Below are positions 42,752 through 52,478 of a stretch of DNA of 64,000 nucleotides, in pieces. Every line of letters begins with the position of its first letter. Within the stretch, counting starts at the first letter, position 1. The position numbers and the translations under genes were made by a program. The DNA is taken from assembly GCF_000814475.1 (NCBI RefSeq), contig NZ_JSVC01000027.1:1-64000 (forward strand), written 5' to 3'. Source of the stretch: Flavihumibacter solisilvae. Its GTDB lineage: Bacteria; Bacteroidota; Bacteroidia; Chitinophagales; Chitinophagaceae. Below the pieces are notes generated by a model. It was not told the DNA's origin, did no database searches, and saw only the letters and a program-made list of their open reading frames with translations.

Positions 42752-44026
42752 TTAACGGATCTTCAGAGTCACAATTGAGAAGATCACACATAATATAGTC
42801 ACTATCCAAAATCTGGTTACTATCTTACTTTCATGATACCCGAGCTTTTGGTAATGGTGATGAAGCGGGCTCATCAAAAATATCCTTCTCCCCTCACCAT
42901 ACTTTTTGCGGGTGTACTTGAAATAACTAACCTGCAAAACCACACTCAGATTTTCGGCAAGAAACACTCCGCAAAAAATGGGTATCAATAATTCCTTTCT
43001 CACAATTATAGCCAGCGCCGCAATGATCCCACCGAGTGTCAGGCTACCGGTATCACCCATAAAGACCTGTGCGGGGTAAGCGTTATACCAAAGGAACCCG
43101 ACACAAGCCCCTACCATGGCACCAATAAATATGGACAACTCACCCAGGTTAGGGATGTACATGATGTTCAGGTAATCTGCCAGTACCAGGTTTCCACTTG
43201 CATAGGCGAATACCGCGAGACAAACCCCGATGATCGCACTCACCCCGGTTGCCAGTCCATCCACGCCATCTGTAATATTTGCTCCATTTGAAACAGCCGT
43301 GACAATAAATATTACGATCAGTATATAGAGCACGGAGGTAAATCCGCGTAGCGCCTGCGGAAGCAATTTCGAATAATTGAATTCGTGACCCTTCACAAAA
43401 GGGATCGTTGTGATTGGTTCATCGGCTTCAACAAAGTATCGTTTGGCATTCTGGAATTTAACTTCTTTCACCGCCTCGTTCTGTGATGGCGTTCCGCGGT
43501 ATTCGCGCCATGCCTTCGTATTTTCATTAAACAGAAGCGTAATTCCGATGATCAGTCCGAGTCCCACCTGTCCCAATATCTTGAACCATCCCGCCAATCC
43601 GTCTTTATCTCCTTTTTTATACTGAACGCCCTGTTGCTGCGCAATTCTTTTGGCTCGCAGCTTCAGGTAGTCATCCACAAACCCTATCATCCCCATCCAA
43701 ATGGTGCTGAAAATCATCAGTCGCACATAAGCCTTATTGAGATCCGCCAATAATAGTGTCGGCAAAATGATCGCTAATATTATAATCAGTCCACCCATTG
43801 TAGGTGTTCCCTTTTTCTGCTGTTCTCCTTCAAGCCCCAGGTCACGTACGCTTTCACCGACCTGTTTTTTAAGCAGGTAATTGATCAGCTTCTTTCCGAA
43901 CAGCGTAGTGATAACCAGTGACAGAATAACGGCCAGCAACACCCGGGAAGTGATGAACTGAAACAGCGCACTTCCCGGGAATTTAATATCCATTTCTTTT
44001 AACCAATCAATTAAGTGGTACAGCAT
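42752..44026 (-). CDS. mraY: Phospho-N-acetylmuramoyl-pentapeptide transferase MraY
   Basis: A 424-residue membrane enzyme that makes lipid I on undecaprenyl phosphate. Conserved pieces include [17 protein letters not shown] (DDY at 118-120), [13 protein letters not shown] (247-259) and [23 protein letters not shown]. About ten helices. It is longer than E. coli MraY (360 residues), largely because of an inserted hydrophilic loop at about 167-223; similar insertions are known in this phylum. Confidence 0.96.
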   Translation of the reverse strand: MLYHLIDWLKEMDIKFPGSALFQFITSRVLLAVILSLVITTLFGKKLINYLLKKQVGESVRDLGLEGEQQKKGTPTMGGLIIILAIILPTLLLADLNKAYVRLMIFSTIWMGMIGFVDDYLKLRAKRIAQQQGVQYKKGDKDGLAGWFKILGQVGLGLIIGITLLFNENTKAWREYRGTPSQNEAVKEVKFQNAKRYFVEADEPITTIPFVKGHEFNYSKLLPQALRGFTSVLYILIVIFIVTAVSNGANITDGVDGLATGVSAIIGVCLAVFAYASGNLVLADYLNIMYIPNLGELSIFIGAMVGACVGFLWYNAYPAQVFMGDTGSLTLGGIIAALAIIVRKELLIPIFCGVFLAENLSVVLQVSYFKYTRKKYGEGRRIFLMSPLHHHYQKLGYHESKIVTRFWIVTILCVIFSIVTLKIR

Positions 44027-44050
44027 GATGGTTTTTTTGTCACTGGCTTA

Positions 44051-44073
44051 CCATCCGGTGTCCAGCCGGATGG
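44051..44073. other. Hairpin between murE and mraY
   Basis: Perfect 8-bp inverted repeat CCATCCGG / CCGGATGG with a 7-nt loop in the 83-nt gap between murE and mraY. There is no T run after it in either direction, so it is not a standard terminator; it could be an mRNA processing or stability element. Confidence 0.4.
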
Positions 44074-44109
44074 ATTTGTTGTTCGTAACCGTCCTAAAAA
44101 TTTATATAT

Positions 44110-45576
44110 CTACTTTCCTAATAATTCAATCGCTTTCGTCATCTCTTCCATGTCATCAAAATGATGTCGCACTCCCTTCACTTCCTGGTACTGTTCGTGT
44201 CCCTTACCTGCAATAAGAACAATATCACCCGGATTGGCAAGACTAAAAGCAGTCTTAATTGCTTCCCGCCTGTCTGCGATGGAAATGAATTTCCTTTTCG
44301 CTGCCGTATTCAATCCTGATTCCATGTCCCGCAGGATTTCCTGAGGATCTTCACTGCGAGGATTATCCGAAGTGAAGATTGCCTTTGTGCTCAGGTCACA
44401 TGCTGCCTGAGCCATAACGGGTCGCTTTGTCTTATCCCGGTCGCCTCCACAACCCACAACAGTTATCACCTTCTCATCTCCTTTCCGCAACTGCCGGATG
44501 GTCTTCAGCACATTAATAAGAGCATCAGGTGTGTGCGCATAATCAACGATTCCGATTACATGGTCCATTGGGGAAACCACGTATTCAAATCTCCCTGCTG
44601 CCCCGCTCAGTTCGCTCAGGCTCTGCAACACTTCCTGTTTATTTTCTCCCAGGAGAATAGCTGCACCATATACCGCAAGCAAGTTGTATGCATTGAATTC
44701 TCCAATCAGCCGGAAATGCACTTCCTGGTCATTCAACTGCATCACAAGCCCGGTAAGGCCATTCTCCAGGATCTTTCCTTTGAAATCTGCGACTGATCGC
44801 AAACTGTACAATTTTTTCACAGCAACCGTGTTCTGCAACATCACCTGGCCTCGCTTGTCATCGAGATTACTGATGGCAAATGCATCGGCCGGCATAATAT
44901 CGAAGAATGACTTTTTTACCCGTATATACTCATCAAAAGTCTTGTGATAGTCAAGATGATCATGAGTGATATTGGTAAAGACTCCACCTGCGAACTGCAG
45001 GCCGCTGATCCTGTGCTGATGGATGGCATGTGAGCTTACTTCCATAAATGCAAACCTGCAACCTGTATCAACCATCTGCCTGAGCAATGCATTCAGGCTA
45101 ATGGGATCAGGTGTCGTATGTGTTGCCGGCATCACACGGCCGGCAATCATATTCTGCACTGTACTCAGTAATCCACAATCGTATCCCAGCGATGTAAAGA
45201 GCTTATATAATAAGGTAGCGACAGTTGTTTTTCCATTTGTTCCTGTAATTCCCACCAGCTTCAGCTTTGCGGAAGGCTGGTCATAAAAGTGATGCGCCAT
45301 CCAACCCGCAGCATCACTACTGTCTTCTACCTGTACATATGTTATACCGTTGCTAAGGCTTTCCGGCAGCGATTCACAAATCACCGATCTTGCACCAGAC
45401 TGAATTGCTTTATCTATGAATGCATGACCGTCTGCCGCCGAACCTCTTATTGCAATAAAACAAGAACCGTTTGTCACTTTCCGCGAATCAATCTGCAGGT
45501 CATTTACTTCACATTGCAGGTTGCCGTTCACCGAACGGATCCTGGCCTGGTACAGTATGTCTTGTAATATGACCAT
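44110..45576 (-). CDS. murE: UDP-MurNAc-L-Ala-D-Glu--meso-diaminopimelate ligase MurE
   Basis: A 488-residue Mur ligase adding the third residue of the stem peptide. The ATP-binding motif TGTNGKTT is at 111-118. The motif DNPRSE at 404-409 is the DNPR signature of enzymes that use meso-diaminopimelate, so the organism should have DAP-type murein. Other markers are SRKVTNGSCFIAIRG, THTTPDP and EVSSHAI. The start shares one base with the ftsI stop codon. Confidence 0.97.
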   Translation of the reverse strand: MVILQDILYQARIRSVNGNLQCEVNDLQIDSRKVTNGSCFIAIRGSAADGHAFIDKAIQSGARSVICESLPESLSNGITYVQVEDSSDAAGWMAHHFYDQPSAKLKLVGITGTNGKTTVATLLYKLFTSLGYDCGLLSTVQNMIAGRVMPATHTTPDPISLNALLRQMVDTGCRFAFMEVSSHAIHQHRISGLQFAGGVFTNITHDHLDYHKTFDEYIRVKKSFFDIMPADAFAISNLDDKRGQVMLQNTVAVKKLYSLRSVADFKGKILENGLTGLVMQLNDQEVHFRLIGEFNAYNLLAVYGAAILLGENKQEVLQSLSELSGAAGRFEYVVSPMDHVIGIVDYAHTPDALINVLKTIRQLRKGDEKVITVVGCGGDRDKTKRPVMAQAACDLSTKAIFTSDNPRSEDPQEILRDMESGLNTAAKRKFISIADRREAIKTAFSLANPGDIVLIAGKGHEQYQEVKGVRHHFDDMEEMTKAIELLGK

Positions 45577-47684
45577 TAGTTCAATTCTATCTCTACCCGA
45601 CTATTGACAGGTACCGGGCTACCCGGTTCGATTGACTGCCTGACTACTTTCCCCCTGCCTTTTACGATCACTTTCACTTTCAGATCTTCCAGTATGTAAA
45701 GCGCGTCTTTCAACCCCATTCCCTTTAAAGCCGGCATTTCCTTTTTCGTAACCTTAAGTGCAGCCAACTCCGTTTTATGATCCGTCGTACTGGCTACTGT
45801 TACCCATCGTTTATCTACTGCACTATCTCTGTATGGTACCTTCAGTACCTCAAACACTTTGCGTACCTCCCCGGATTCGCCAGCATAAAAAAATGCACTG
45901 CTGTCGATCCCCGGACCCATTGCTGTTGCTGCAGGTAATTTTTGGGACAGCATAGCGAAGAGCTTATCTGCTATTTCCCTGAATACCGGCCCTGCAACAG
46001 CTCCACCATAGTATTTAACTGCATGTGGTTTATTCCTGATCACAACTATACAACTGTATTCAGGTTTGTCTGCCGGAAAATATCCTGCAAATGACGACTG
46101 GTAAATATGATCTGAATAACCATGGTTACCATTTGCGACCAGGGCAGTCCCGGTTTTACCCGCAATTCCATAATAAGGAGTTGACAGGCTTTTAGCGGTT
46201 CCATTGACCACCACTCCTTCCAGGCAGGTTTTCAGTTGTCTCAGGGTTGCGTCGCTGCAAATTTTCTCAACCATCACTTCCGGTTCATGCGTCCTCACTA
46301 CTTCTGCACCCTGTCTTATTTCCTGCACGAGATAAGGTTTCATCATCTTCCCGTTATTCGCAACTGCGTTATAAAGCATCAGTGTTTGCAGCGGGCTAAC
46401 CAGAACTTCGTAACCGAAGGACATCCACGGTAATGAGGTAGCACTCCAGGTTTTCGATTTCGGTGTTTTCACAATCGGTCGGGTTTCACCAACCAGGTCA
46501 ATACCGGAACCTTCGTGCAGTCTGAGCCTGCGCAAATGACTGATATACTGCATCGGATTACCAGCGTAGTAATTGATCGCGAGTTTGGCCATTCCGACAT
46601 TGCTGCTCAGCTCAAACGCCTGCTGAATAGTTACATCAGTTCGTTTATGCCTTTCACTGTCAAAGACCGTTCTCCCATTCACTTTCCATACTCCGTTCTC
46701 AAGGTTTACATGTGTTCCGATGTGCGCTTTATTATCTTCAAGCACCGCCAGCAATGTTGCCAGCTTGAATGTAGACCCCGGTTCAGAAGCACGTATGGCG
46801 TAATTCAAATCTTCCCAATATTCTCCCGCGGATTTCTTTCCGAGGTTTGCAATTGCTTTCACTTTTCCGGTTGCCACTTCCATCACGATGCAGGTTCCAT
46901 GTTCTGCCTCATTTTCGATCATCATCTTCAGAAGTGCGTTTTCGGCAATGTCCTGAATGTTCACATCAATGGTTGTCACAAGGTCTTTCCCGTTTTCAGG
47001 TTCAACTTCATAGCCTTCCACGGGCACTGCCACACCTCCGGAAATAAATCTCACCAATTTCTTGCCGGATTCTCCTTTCAGAAGGCTGTCGTAAGTTCGT
47101 TCCAGACCCACATTCTGTGCATTCTCACGAGCCAGGCCAATGGTACGGTTTGCGAGCAAGCCATAAGGATTCAGGCGCCTGCTTCTTACTTCCGCAATAA
47201 ACCCGCTTTTGTTTCTTCCCTGCCTCACGAGTGGAAAGTCGCGCAGTTTTTTATACTCCTGGAAACTGATCCCTTTTTTCAACTGGAAATACCGGTCTTT
47301 TTTCCGGAAGCCAGTTTGCAACAATTGGCGATACTCCTGCGAGCTTCGATCCTGGAAAAGCTGGGCGAGTGAAATACTTAGTGAATCGAGATTATCCCGG
47401 AACCTTTTTCCTTTCTTCTCCTGCAACCCTTCTGCCCCGAAATCGATATAGATATTGAAAAAAGGAATGGATGTACTTAGCATATTTCCGTCAGCACTAT
47501 AAATAGTACCGCGATCTGCGTCAAGATTGATGATCCTTGTATGCAGACTGTCACTTTTACTCCTCCAGTATGAACCTTCGGCGTTCTGTATGTAAAGAGC
47601 TCTTCCTAATACTGCGACAGATAACAATACTATACCCAGAAAACAGAGGTACACCCTCCACAGTATATCGCGTTTTACTTCCAA
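45576..47684 (-). CDS. ftsI: Division transpeptidase FtsI/PBP3 with a C-terminal PASTA domain
   Basis: A 702-residue class B penicillin-binding protein. One membrane helix (about 12-30) leads to the pedestal (50-230) and the transpeptidase domain (230-600). Active-site motifs are STFK (S304), SSN (360-362) and KTG (510-512). A single PASTA domain occupies about 635-702, usual for this phylum but absent from E. coli FtsI. No ATG or GTG is placed well, so the start is TTG at 47684, 26 nt after ftsL. Confidence 0.95.
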   Translation of the reverse strand: MEVKRDILWRVYLCFLGIVLLSVAVLGRALYIQNAEGSYWRSKSDSLHTRIINLDADRGTIYSADGNMLSTSIPFFNIYIDFGAEGLQEKKGKRFRDNLDSLSISLAQLFQDRSSQEYRQLLQTGFRKKDRYFQLKKGISFQEYKKLRDFPLVRQGRNKSGFIAEVRSRRLNPYGLLANRTIGLARENAQNVGLERTYDSLLKGESGKKLVRFISGGVAVPVEGYEVEPENGKDLVTTIDVNIQDIAENALLKMMIENEAEHGTCIVMEVATGKVKAIANLGKKSAGEYWEDLNYAIRASEPGSTFKLATLLAVLEDNKAHIGTHVNLENGVWKVNGRTVFDSERHKRTDVTIQQAFELSSNVGMAKLAINYYAGNPMQYISHLRRLRLHEGSGIDLVGETRPIVKTPKSKTWSATSLPWMSFGYEVLVSPLQTLMLYNAVANNGKMMKPYLVQEIRQGAEVVRTHEPEVMVEKICSDATLRQLKTCLEGVVVNGTAKSLSTPYYGIAGKTGTALVANGNHGYSDHIYQSSFAGYFPADKPEYSCIVVIRNKPHAVKYYGGAVAGPVFREIADKLFAMLSQKLPAATAMGPGIDSSAFFYAGESGEVRKVFEVLKVPYRDSAVDKRWVTVASTTDHKTELAALKVTKKEMPALKGMGLKDALYILEDLKVKVIVKGRGKVVRQSIEPGSPVPVNSRVEIELN

Positions 47685-47710
47685 AGCAACCGCTGTTTTT
47701 TTTGATCTTA

Positions 47711-48031
47711 TTATTTATTATCTGCACTATCTTTAATTACAACCGGTGGAGTGACAAGTTCTTTCAATCCCAGCGGCTCAACAACTCTCGCAAGTTCTGT
47801 CTGTTTGCTCCTGAACATCACTTCACTTTTCAGCGTTTTATATTCAAACTGCATTTCCTTTAACTCCCGGTTCGTTCTGCTGATCGACTTGATCAGTTTG
47901 TCCGAATAATGTCCATTATAAATATATAGTACAGCAAGTCCGCATAGGAACAGGATAAACGGGAGGTTTTTTACAATTGCCTCGTAATTGATCCTGAACC
48001 ACTTTTCTTTTTTGTTGCGCTGCTGTTTCAT
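47711..48031 (-). CDS. ftsL: FtsL-like division protein
   Basis: A 106-residue bitopic protein: basic N-terminus (KQQRNKKEKWFR), one membrane helix (about 24-42), then a coiled-coil-like stretch (LIKSISRTNRELKEMQFEYKTLKSEVMFRSKQTELARVVEPLGLKEL). FtsL is poorly conserved, so the name depends on layout and position between rsmH and ftsI. It should join the FtsQLB complex that activates FtsWI. Confidence 0.8.
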   Translation of the reverse strand: MKQQRNKKEKWFRINYEAIVKNLPFILFLCGLAVLYIYNGHYSDKLIKSISRTNRELKEMQFEYKTLKSEVMFRSKQTELARVVEPLGLKELVTPPVVIKDSADNK

Positions 48032-48037
48032 GTCCGC

Positions 48038-48994
48038 TTATATTTTTTCTGCGATTCTGAGTTTTGCACTTCTGGATCGCGGATTTCTTTTCAGTTCTTC
48101 ACTCCCCGGCAGCACCGGCTTTTTGCTGACTACCTTAAGCAGAGAAACACTCTTTTTATTTTCAAAGGGATTGTCATCCTCTTCTGTTTCAAAAGTGCCA
48201 TTCTTGAAAAAATTCTTCACAAGCCTGTCTTCGAGAGAATGGAATGTTATCATTGCTACACGTCCCCTATGTCTCAATAACAGCGGCACCTGTTGCAGCA
48301 TTTCCTTCAATGCGCCCAGCTCATCATTCACCTCAATTCTCAATGCCTGGAAGACCTGTGCAAAATATTTATTCGGATTCCCCTTAACGATTGGCTGCAG
48401 TGCTGCCTTGAACTGGCTGATCGTGGCCAGCGGAATTTTACTTCTTACCGCCACAATGGTTCTCGCCAGTGTTTTGGCATTTGTCACTTCACCAAATTGT
48501 TCAAAGAGCCGGTGTAACTGTTGTTCTGAGTACGTTGCAATTACATCCGCAGCTCTCAGAGTCGCCCGTTGGTCCATTCTCATATCGAGGCCGGCATCGT
48601 ACCGGATGGAAAAGCCACGTTCACCTTCGTCGAACTGGTGGCTGCTTACGCCCAGATCGGCCAGCACTCCGTCTACCTGCTCAACTCGATGAAGCCGGAG
48701 GAACCGTTGAAGATGCCTGAAGTTGTGAGGGATAAAGATCACCCGGTCGTCGTTCGGCAGGTTGCGGCGGGCAGCATCATCCTGGTCGAACGCGAACAGC
48801 TTGCCATCGGGTCCCAGGGCTGCAAGTATGGCGCGTGAGTGTCCACCTCCGCCGAACGTACAGTCGACATATATTCCGGCAGGCCTGATATTAAGCCCGT
48901 CAACAGTTTCCTGCAACATGACCGGAATGTGATAACCGCCTTCTTCCGGATCCTGCCCTTCGATTCCTGATGGTATGTGGGTCTCTTTTGCCAT
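48038..48994 (-). CDS. rsmH: 16S rRNA (cytosine(1402)-N4)-methyltransferase RsmH
   Basis: A 318-residue SAM-dependent methyltransferase (MraW). The SAM-binding motif DCTFGGGGHSRAIL lies at about 44-57; LADLGVSSHQFDEGERGFSIRYDAGLDMRMD and ITFHSLEDRLVKNFF are family signatures. It modifies C1402 in the ribosomal P site. Second gene of the dcw cluster, 3 nt after mraZ. Confidence 0.97.
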   Translation of the reverse strand: MAKETHIPSGIEGQDPEEGGYHIPVMLQETVDGLNIRPAGIYVDCTFGGGGHSRAILAALGPDGKLFAFDQDDAARRNLPNDDRVIFIPHNFRHLQRFLRLHRVEQVDGVLADLGVSSHQFDEGERGFSIRYDAGLDMRMDQRATLRAADVIATYSEQQLHRLFEQFGEVTNAKTLARTIVAVRSKIPLATISQFKAALQPIVKGNPNKYFAQVFQALRIEVNDELGALKEMLQQVPLLLRHRGRVAMITFHSLEDRLVKNFFKNGTFETEEDDNPFENKKSVSLLKVVSKKPVLPGSEELKRNPRSRSAKLRIAEKI

Positions 48995-48997
48995 GAC

Positions 48998-49459
48998 CTA
49001 AATTCCGTTTTCACTGGCCTTTGCCATAACCTGCTGGGCAAGGCTACTGAATGCTTCTGATGAAAATGATTCAAAGAACTGCTTATATCTGGCAGCGTCC
49101 CATATCTCTATTTTGTTTACCGCCGAAACCAGCACAATATCTTTTTCAAGGCCAGCATGCTCTTTAAGGTTTGGCGGCAACAGCAACCTGCCTGCACTAT
49201 CCGGTTCCACTTCAGTTGCCCCATTCATGAAATACCTTCTGAATTCCCTTACTTTCGGGTCAAAATCATTCAGTTTGCTGATCTCCGTATATATAGGCTC
49301 CCAGCTTTTCATGGGATACAGGGTGAGACATTTCTCAAAGCCCCTGTTGATCACGAATTGCTGTTCCCCTTCCGGCAATTGCTTTTTCAGCCCTGCCGGG
49401 AGCAGGAATCGCCCTTTGGCGTCCAGCGTAGCTTCGTATTCGCCTAAAAAACCTTTCAT
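48998..49459 (-). CDS. mraZ: Transcriptional regulator MraZ
   Basis: A 153-residue protein with two SpoVT/AbrB-like swapped-hairpin domains. The two copies of the DNA-binding motif are DAKGRFLLPAGLK (about 13-25) and DSAGRLLLPPNLK (about 83-95). MraZ forms ring oligomers and represses the dcw cluster by binding short direct repeats near its own promoter; a matching repeat lies 33 nt upstream here. First gene of the cluster. Confidence 0.96.
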   Translation of the reverse strand: MKGFLGEYEATLDAKGRFLLPAGLKKQLPEGEQQFVINRGFEKCLTLYPMKSWEPIYTEISKLNDFDPKVREFRRYFMNGATEVEPDSAGRLLLPPNLKEHAGLEKDIVLVSAVNKIEIWDAARYKQFFESFSSEAFSSLAQQVMAKASENGI

Positions 49460-49492
49460 TTACCCAAGTATGTCTGCGTATTGACATTTATT

Positions 49493-49517
49493 ACCACAAA
49501 ATAACACTTTTTCCCAC
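49493..49517 (-). promoter_or_regulatory. Candidate MraZ operator (three direct repeats, 10-bp period)
   Basis: On the minus strand: GTGGG (49517-49513), GTGTT (49507-49503) and GTGGT (49497-49493), each separated by exactly 5 nt. E. coli MraZ binds TGGGN repeats with 5-nt spacers, so spacing and core agree. It ends 33 nt before the mraZ ATG, suitable for repression. No perfect -7 element is visible; TTATTTTG overlapping the box is the nearest. Confidence 0.65.
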
Positions 49518-49578
49518 TTTCGATAAAAATTTCGAACCCTTTATTTTTTCCACATAGGGGATCTACGTCAGGATGCAG

Positions 49579-49590
49579 CGTACATGTACG
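49579..49590. repeat. Perfect 12-bp palindrome between mraZ and queA
   Basis: CGTACATGTACG is fully self-complementary and lies in the 247-nt divergent spacer between mraZ and queA. It may be a regulator site; nothing identifies the protein. The rest of the spacer apart from the MraZ box shows no gene. Confidence 0.3.
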
Positions 49591-49706
49591 TTTTAGCGAA
49601 AACATGCATCGAAACTGGACAATGGGATGTGAACTGATTGTGGATTGCGGTGGATATCATGTTAATTGCCAGCAACTTCTTAAAATAAGAGGGCGAATTT
49701 GAGCGA

Positions 49707-50975
49707 ATGATGCAATTTGCAGGGAGTATGAACGGCACCAATTCACCAAAAACCCTGGCAATTGCGGATTACACTTATGATTTACCCGATCACCGGATTG
49801 CATCATATCCGCTTTCAAATCGCGACGCGTCGCGGTTGCTGGTTTACGAATCCGGAAACATACACGAGACGACCTACAGGCAGCTAGCAGACCAGGTTCC
49901 TGCAGGTCACCTGCTGGTATTCAATAAAACAAAAGTTGTAGAAGCCAGGATCTATTTTACCAAACCCACGGGTGGGGTAATCGAACTTTTCTGTCTGGAA
50001 CCTCACCCGGATTACCCCGATGTTACTACCGCGATGCTGCAGACCGGCCAGGTCAGGTGGAACTGCCTGGTTGGAGGTGCCAGTAAATGGAAGCACGGGA
50101 CAATCCTGGAAAAATCGGTTACTTATGGCGATACGACAGTTCATCTGACGGCTGCTATCGACGCGCGGAATCAGGACACGTTTAGTATTCTGTTTACCTG
50201 GGCTCCAGATACTTTATCATTTGCAGAGCTTCTTCATGCGGTTGGCGTGATACCCATTCCCCCATACTTAAAACGTGACAGCAACAAACAGGATAGTGAC
50301 AGATACCAAACCATTTATGCAGAAATGGAAGGTTCGGTGGCAGCCCCTACAGCGGGACTTCATTTTACAGACCAGGTATTTAAAGAACTATCTGATAAAG
50401 GCATCAGCAGGTCCTTTGTTACATTACATGTCGGTGCGGGAACATTCAAGCCTGTAAAATCGGAATACATTGCTGATCATGATATGCACGCAGAGTTCAT
50501 AGAGGTGGACATAGCAACCATTGAAGAACTTCTGTCGTATGAAGGAAGAATTCTTGCAGTGGGAACAACATCGTTGCGCACACTGGAAAGCTTATACTGG
50601 ATGGGAGTTAAAGCATACGTTAATCCCCGGATTAACATTGAAGGACTGGAAATGAAGCAATGGGAAGTATATGAAGAATTGGGCAGGCACCAGCTCACGG
50701 CGGGACAGTCATTGATCAGCCTGTTAAGCTGGATGAAAAAACACCAAATGGTTCGCATACTTTGTAAAACTCAAATCCTGATTGCGCCTGGTTATTATGT
50801 CCGGATGATCCGGGGACTGATTACGAATTTTCATCAGCCACAATCAACCCTGTTGTTGCTGGTAGCAGCACTGATCGGCAACGACTGGAAAAAAGTATAT
50901 GCTTACGCTCTTGAAAATGATTTCCGATTTCTTAGTTATGGCGATGGCTCACTGTTGTGGTGCAACAAACCGTAA
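49707..50975 (+). CDS. queA: S-adenosylmethionine:tRNA ribosyltransferase-isomerase QueA
   Basis: A 422-residue enzyme of queuosine synthesis that moves the ribosyl group of SAM onto 7-aminomethyl-7-deazaguanine in tRNA. Markers are YDLPDHRIASYPL, RDASRLLVY, LLVFNKTKVVEARI, GSVAAPTAGLHFT, FVTLHVGAGTFKPV and ITNFHQPQSTLLLLVAALIG. It is somewhat longer than E. coli QueA (356). The stop abuts the end of the converging histidine kinase gene with no gap. Confidence 0.94.
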   Translation: MMQFAGSMNGTNSPKTLAIADYTYDLPDHRIASYPLSNRDASRLLVYESGNIHETTYRQLADQVPAGHLLVFNKTKVVEARIYFTKPTGGVIELFCLEPHPDYPDVTTAMLQTGQVRWNCLVGGASKWKHGTILEKSVTYGDTTVHLTAAIDARNQDTFSILFTWAPDTLSFAELLHAVGVIPIPPYLKRDSNKQDSDRYQTIYAEMEGSVAAPTAGLHFTDQVFKELSDKGISRSFVTLHVGAGTFKPVKSEYIADHDMHAEFIEVDIATIEELLSYEGRILAVGTTSLRTLESLYWMGVKAYVNPRINIEGLEMKQWEVYEELGRHQLTAGQSLISLLSWMKKHQMVRILCKTQILIAPGYYVRMIRGLITNFHQPQSTLLLLVAALIGNDWKKVYAYALENDFRFLSYGDGSLLWCNKP

Positions 50976-52316
50976 TTATTTTCCGAAAGGCATTTCAATA
51001 GTGAATGATGTTCCCTTCCCGAGCGTACTATCAACCTTGATTTTACCCTGGTGTGCGTCAACTATTGTTTTAACATAACTAAGACCGAGGCCAAATCCCT
51101 TAACATTATGGAGGTTTCCGGTATGAACCCGGTAGAATTTCTCGAAGATTCGTTTTACACTTTCTTTTGTCATGCCGATACCATTATCCTCAATCTTAAC
51201 CTGAATACCTTTATTGGTATTGGTGGTACTGATTCTGAGATGAAGGTTATCTTTTGAATACTTTACACCATTATCAACCAGGTTATTGATCAGGTTTGTG
51301 AAGTGTACTTCATCAGCCATGATCTCGTCATTTTTTGCATTGAGCAATATATCTGCACGGCCGTTTTTGTTCTGGAACTGCAGGTCGAAATTTTCGAGCA
51401 CCTGTTCAATTATTGAATGTACGTGTACAGGTTTTTTGTTAAGCTGGATCTCCTGCCGGTCCATAAGTGCAGCCTGCAGAATCGTCTCAACCTGTTTGTT
51501 CATTCGTTTGTTTTCCTCTTTGATGATGCCGGTGAAGTAGCCCATTTTTTCCCTGTCCTGCGAAACTTTTTCTGTACGTAATGCATCCACTGCGAGTGAG
51601 ATTGTAGCAAGTGGCGTTTTAAATTCGTGGGTCATGTTGTTGATGAAATCGTTTTTGATTTCACTCATCTTCTTTTGCCTCAGCAAAGCACTCACCGTTA
51701 CATAAAATGCGGCCAGCAAAATAAGTGTAAATAGAATGGCCCCTGCCAGCATCCACCTTAGTTCGCGAAAAACGATATGCTTCACGTTGGGCACCACAAC
51801 CATCATTACCTCTTCAGGAACCAGCCCCTCCAGATTACTGCCCCCGGGAATCTGTAATGGATAAATAAAACGTCTGTTACGGAGGGTATCTTCAACAACC
51901 TTATCAAAATTACGCGAGCGCAGTTCGTCATAGGTTAGAAACCCTGCATCGGAAGTAATAACAAACTCGAATTGTGTGTCTTTGAGCCCGTTTGAATTAA
52001 AATGTTTACGCAGCTTTTCTTCTACTTCAAAAGTGGTAAACTTTTCAGAAATGGTTGAGGGTTTCATGAGCTCCAGCATAAGCTGGTCCGACGGCCACGT
52101 AAGGTTGGGACGCATTCTCCGGTTTTTGAGAGAAGGCAGGGTGCCTTTTTGGGCCATCAGCTCCTGGCCTGCATTGTCCATCGCTTTAATCACCCGTTCA
52201 GCTAACTGATCTTCTTTAATCACGAGCATGGAACGGAACCACGAAACCTGTATTACGATGATACCGACCAGAGACAACAGAACCAATAAAATAATAAGTG
52301 GAAAGATCCTCTTCAT
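50976..52316 (-). CDS. Two-component sensor histidine kinase
   Basis: A 446-residue inner-membrane kinase. Two membrane helices (about 5-26 and 189-211) flank a periplasmic sensor of about 160 residues. The dimerisation domain has the phosphorylated H230 in NNMTHEFKTPLATIS. The ATPase domain has N-box NLINNLVDNGVKYS, G1 EDNGIGM, F-box FEKFYRVHTG and G2 GFGLGLSYV. It resembles RprX-type kinases of Bacteroidota. No response regulator gene is next to it, so its partner must be elsewhere. A perfect -7 element ends 5 nt before the ATG. Confidence 0.93.
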   Translation of the reverse strand: MKRIFPLIILLVLLSLVGIIVIQVSWFRSMLVIKEDQLAERVIKAMDNAGQELMAQKGTLPSLKNRRMRPNLTWPSDQLMLELMKPSTISEKFTTFEVEEKLRKHFNSNGLKDTQFEFVITSDAGFLTYDELRSRNFDKVVEDTLRNRRFIYPLQIPGGSNLEGLVPEEVMMVVVPNVKHIVFRELRWMLAGAILFTLILLAAFYVTVSALLRQKKMSEIKNDFINNMTHEFKTPLATISLAVDALRTEKVSQDREKMGYFTGIIKEENKRMNKQVETILQAALMDRQEIQLNKKPVHVHSIIEQVLENFDLQFQNKNGRADILLNAKNDEIMADEVHFTNLINNLVDNGVKYSKDNLHLRISTTNTNKGIQVKIEDNGIGMTKESVKRIFEKFYRVHTGNLHNVKGFGLGLSYVKTIVDAHQGKIKVDSTLGKGTSFTIEMPFGK

Positions 52317-52321
52317 TACAG

Positions 52322-52329
52322 CAAAAATA
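52322..52329 (-). promoter_or_regulatory. -7 promoter element directly before the histidine kinase
   Basis: Minus strand TATTTTTG, a perfect TAnnTTTG, with only CTGTA between it and the ATG at 52316. It predicts a leaderless or nearly leaderless transcript. Confidence 0.45.
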
Positions 52330-52478
52330 ACTTTGGTATATGTTTATTCATTATAACTTTCGACAAAGCTTGTTGAATTAACAGCGTTTTATATTCACCC
52401 TCCAGATGAACACAAACCGACGGTTGAACGTATCAAACATTTGTTGTGTTATTCCTCAATATTCTATAAATTAATGGT

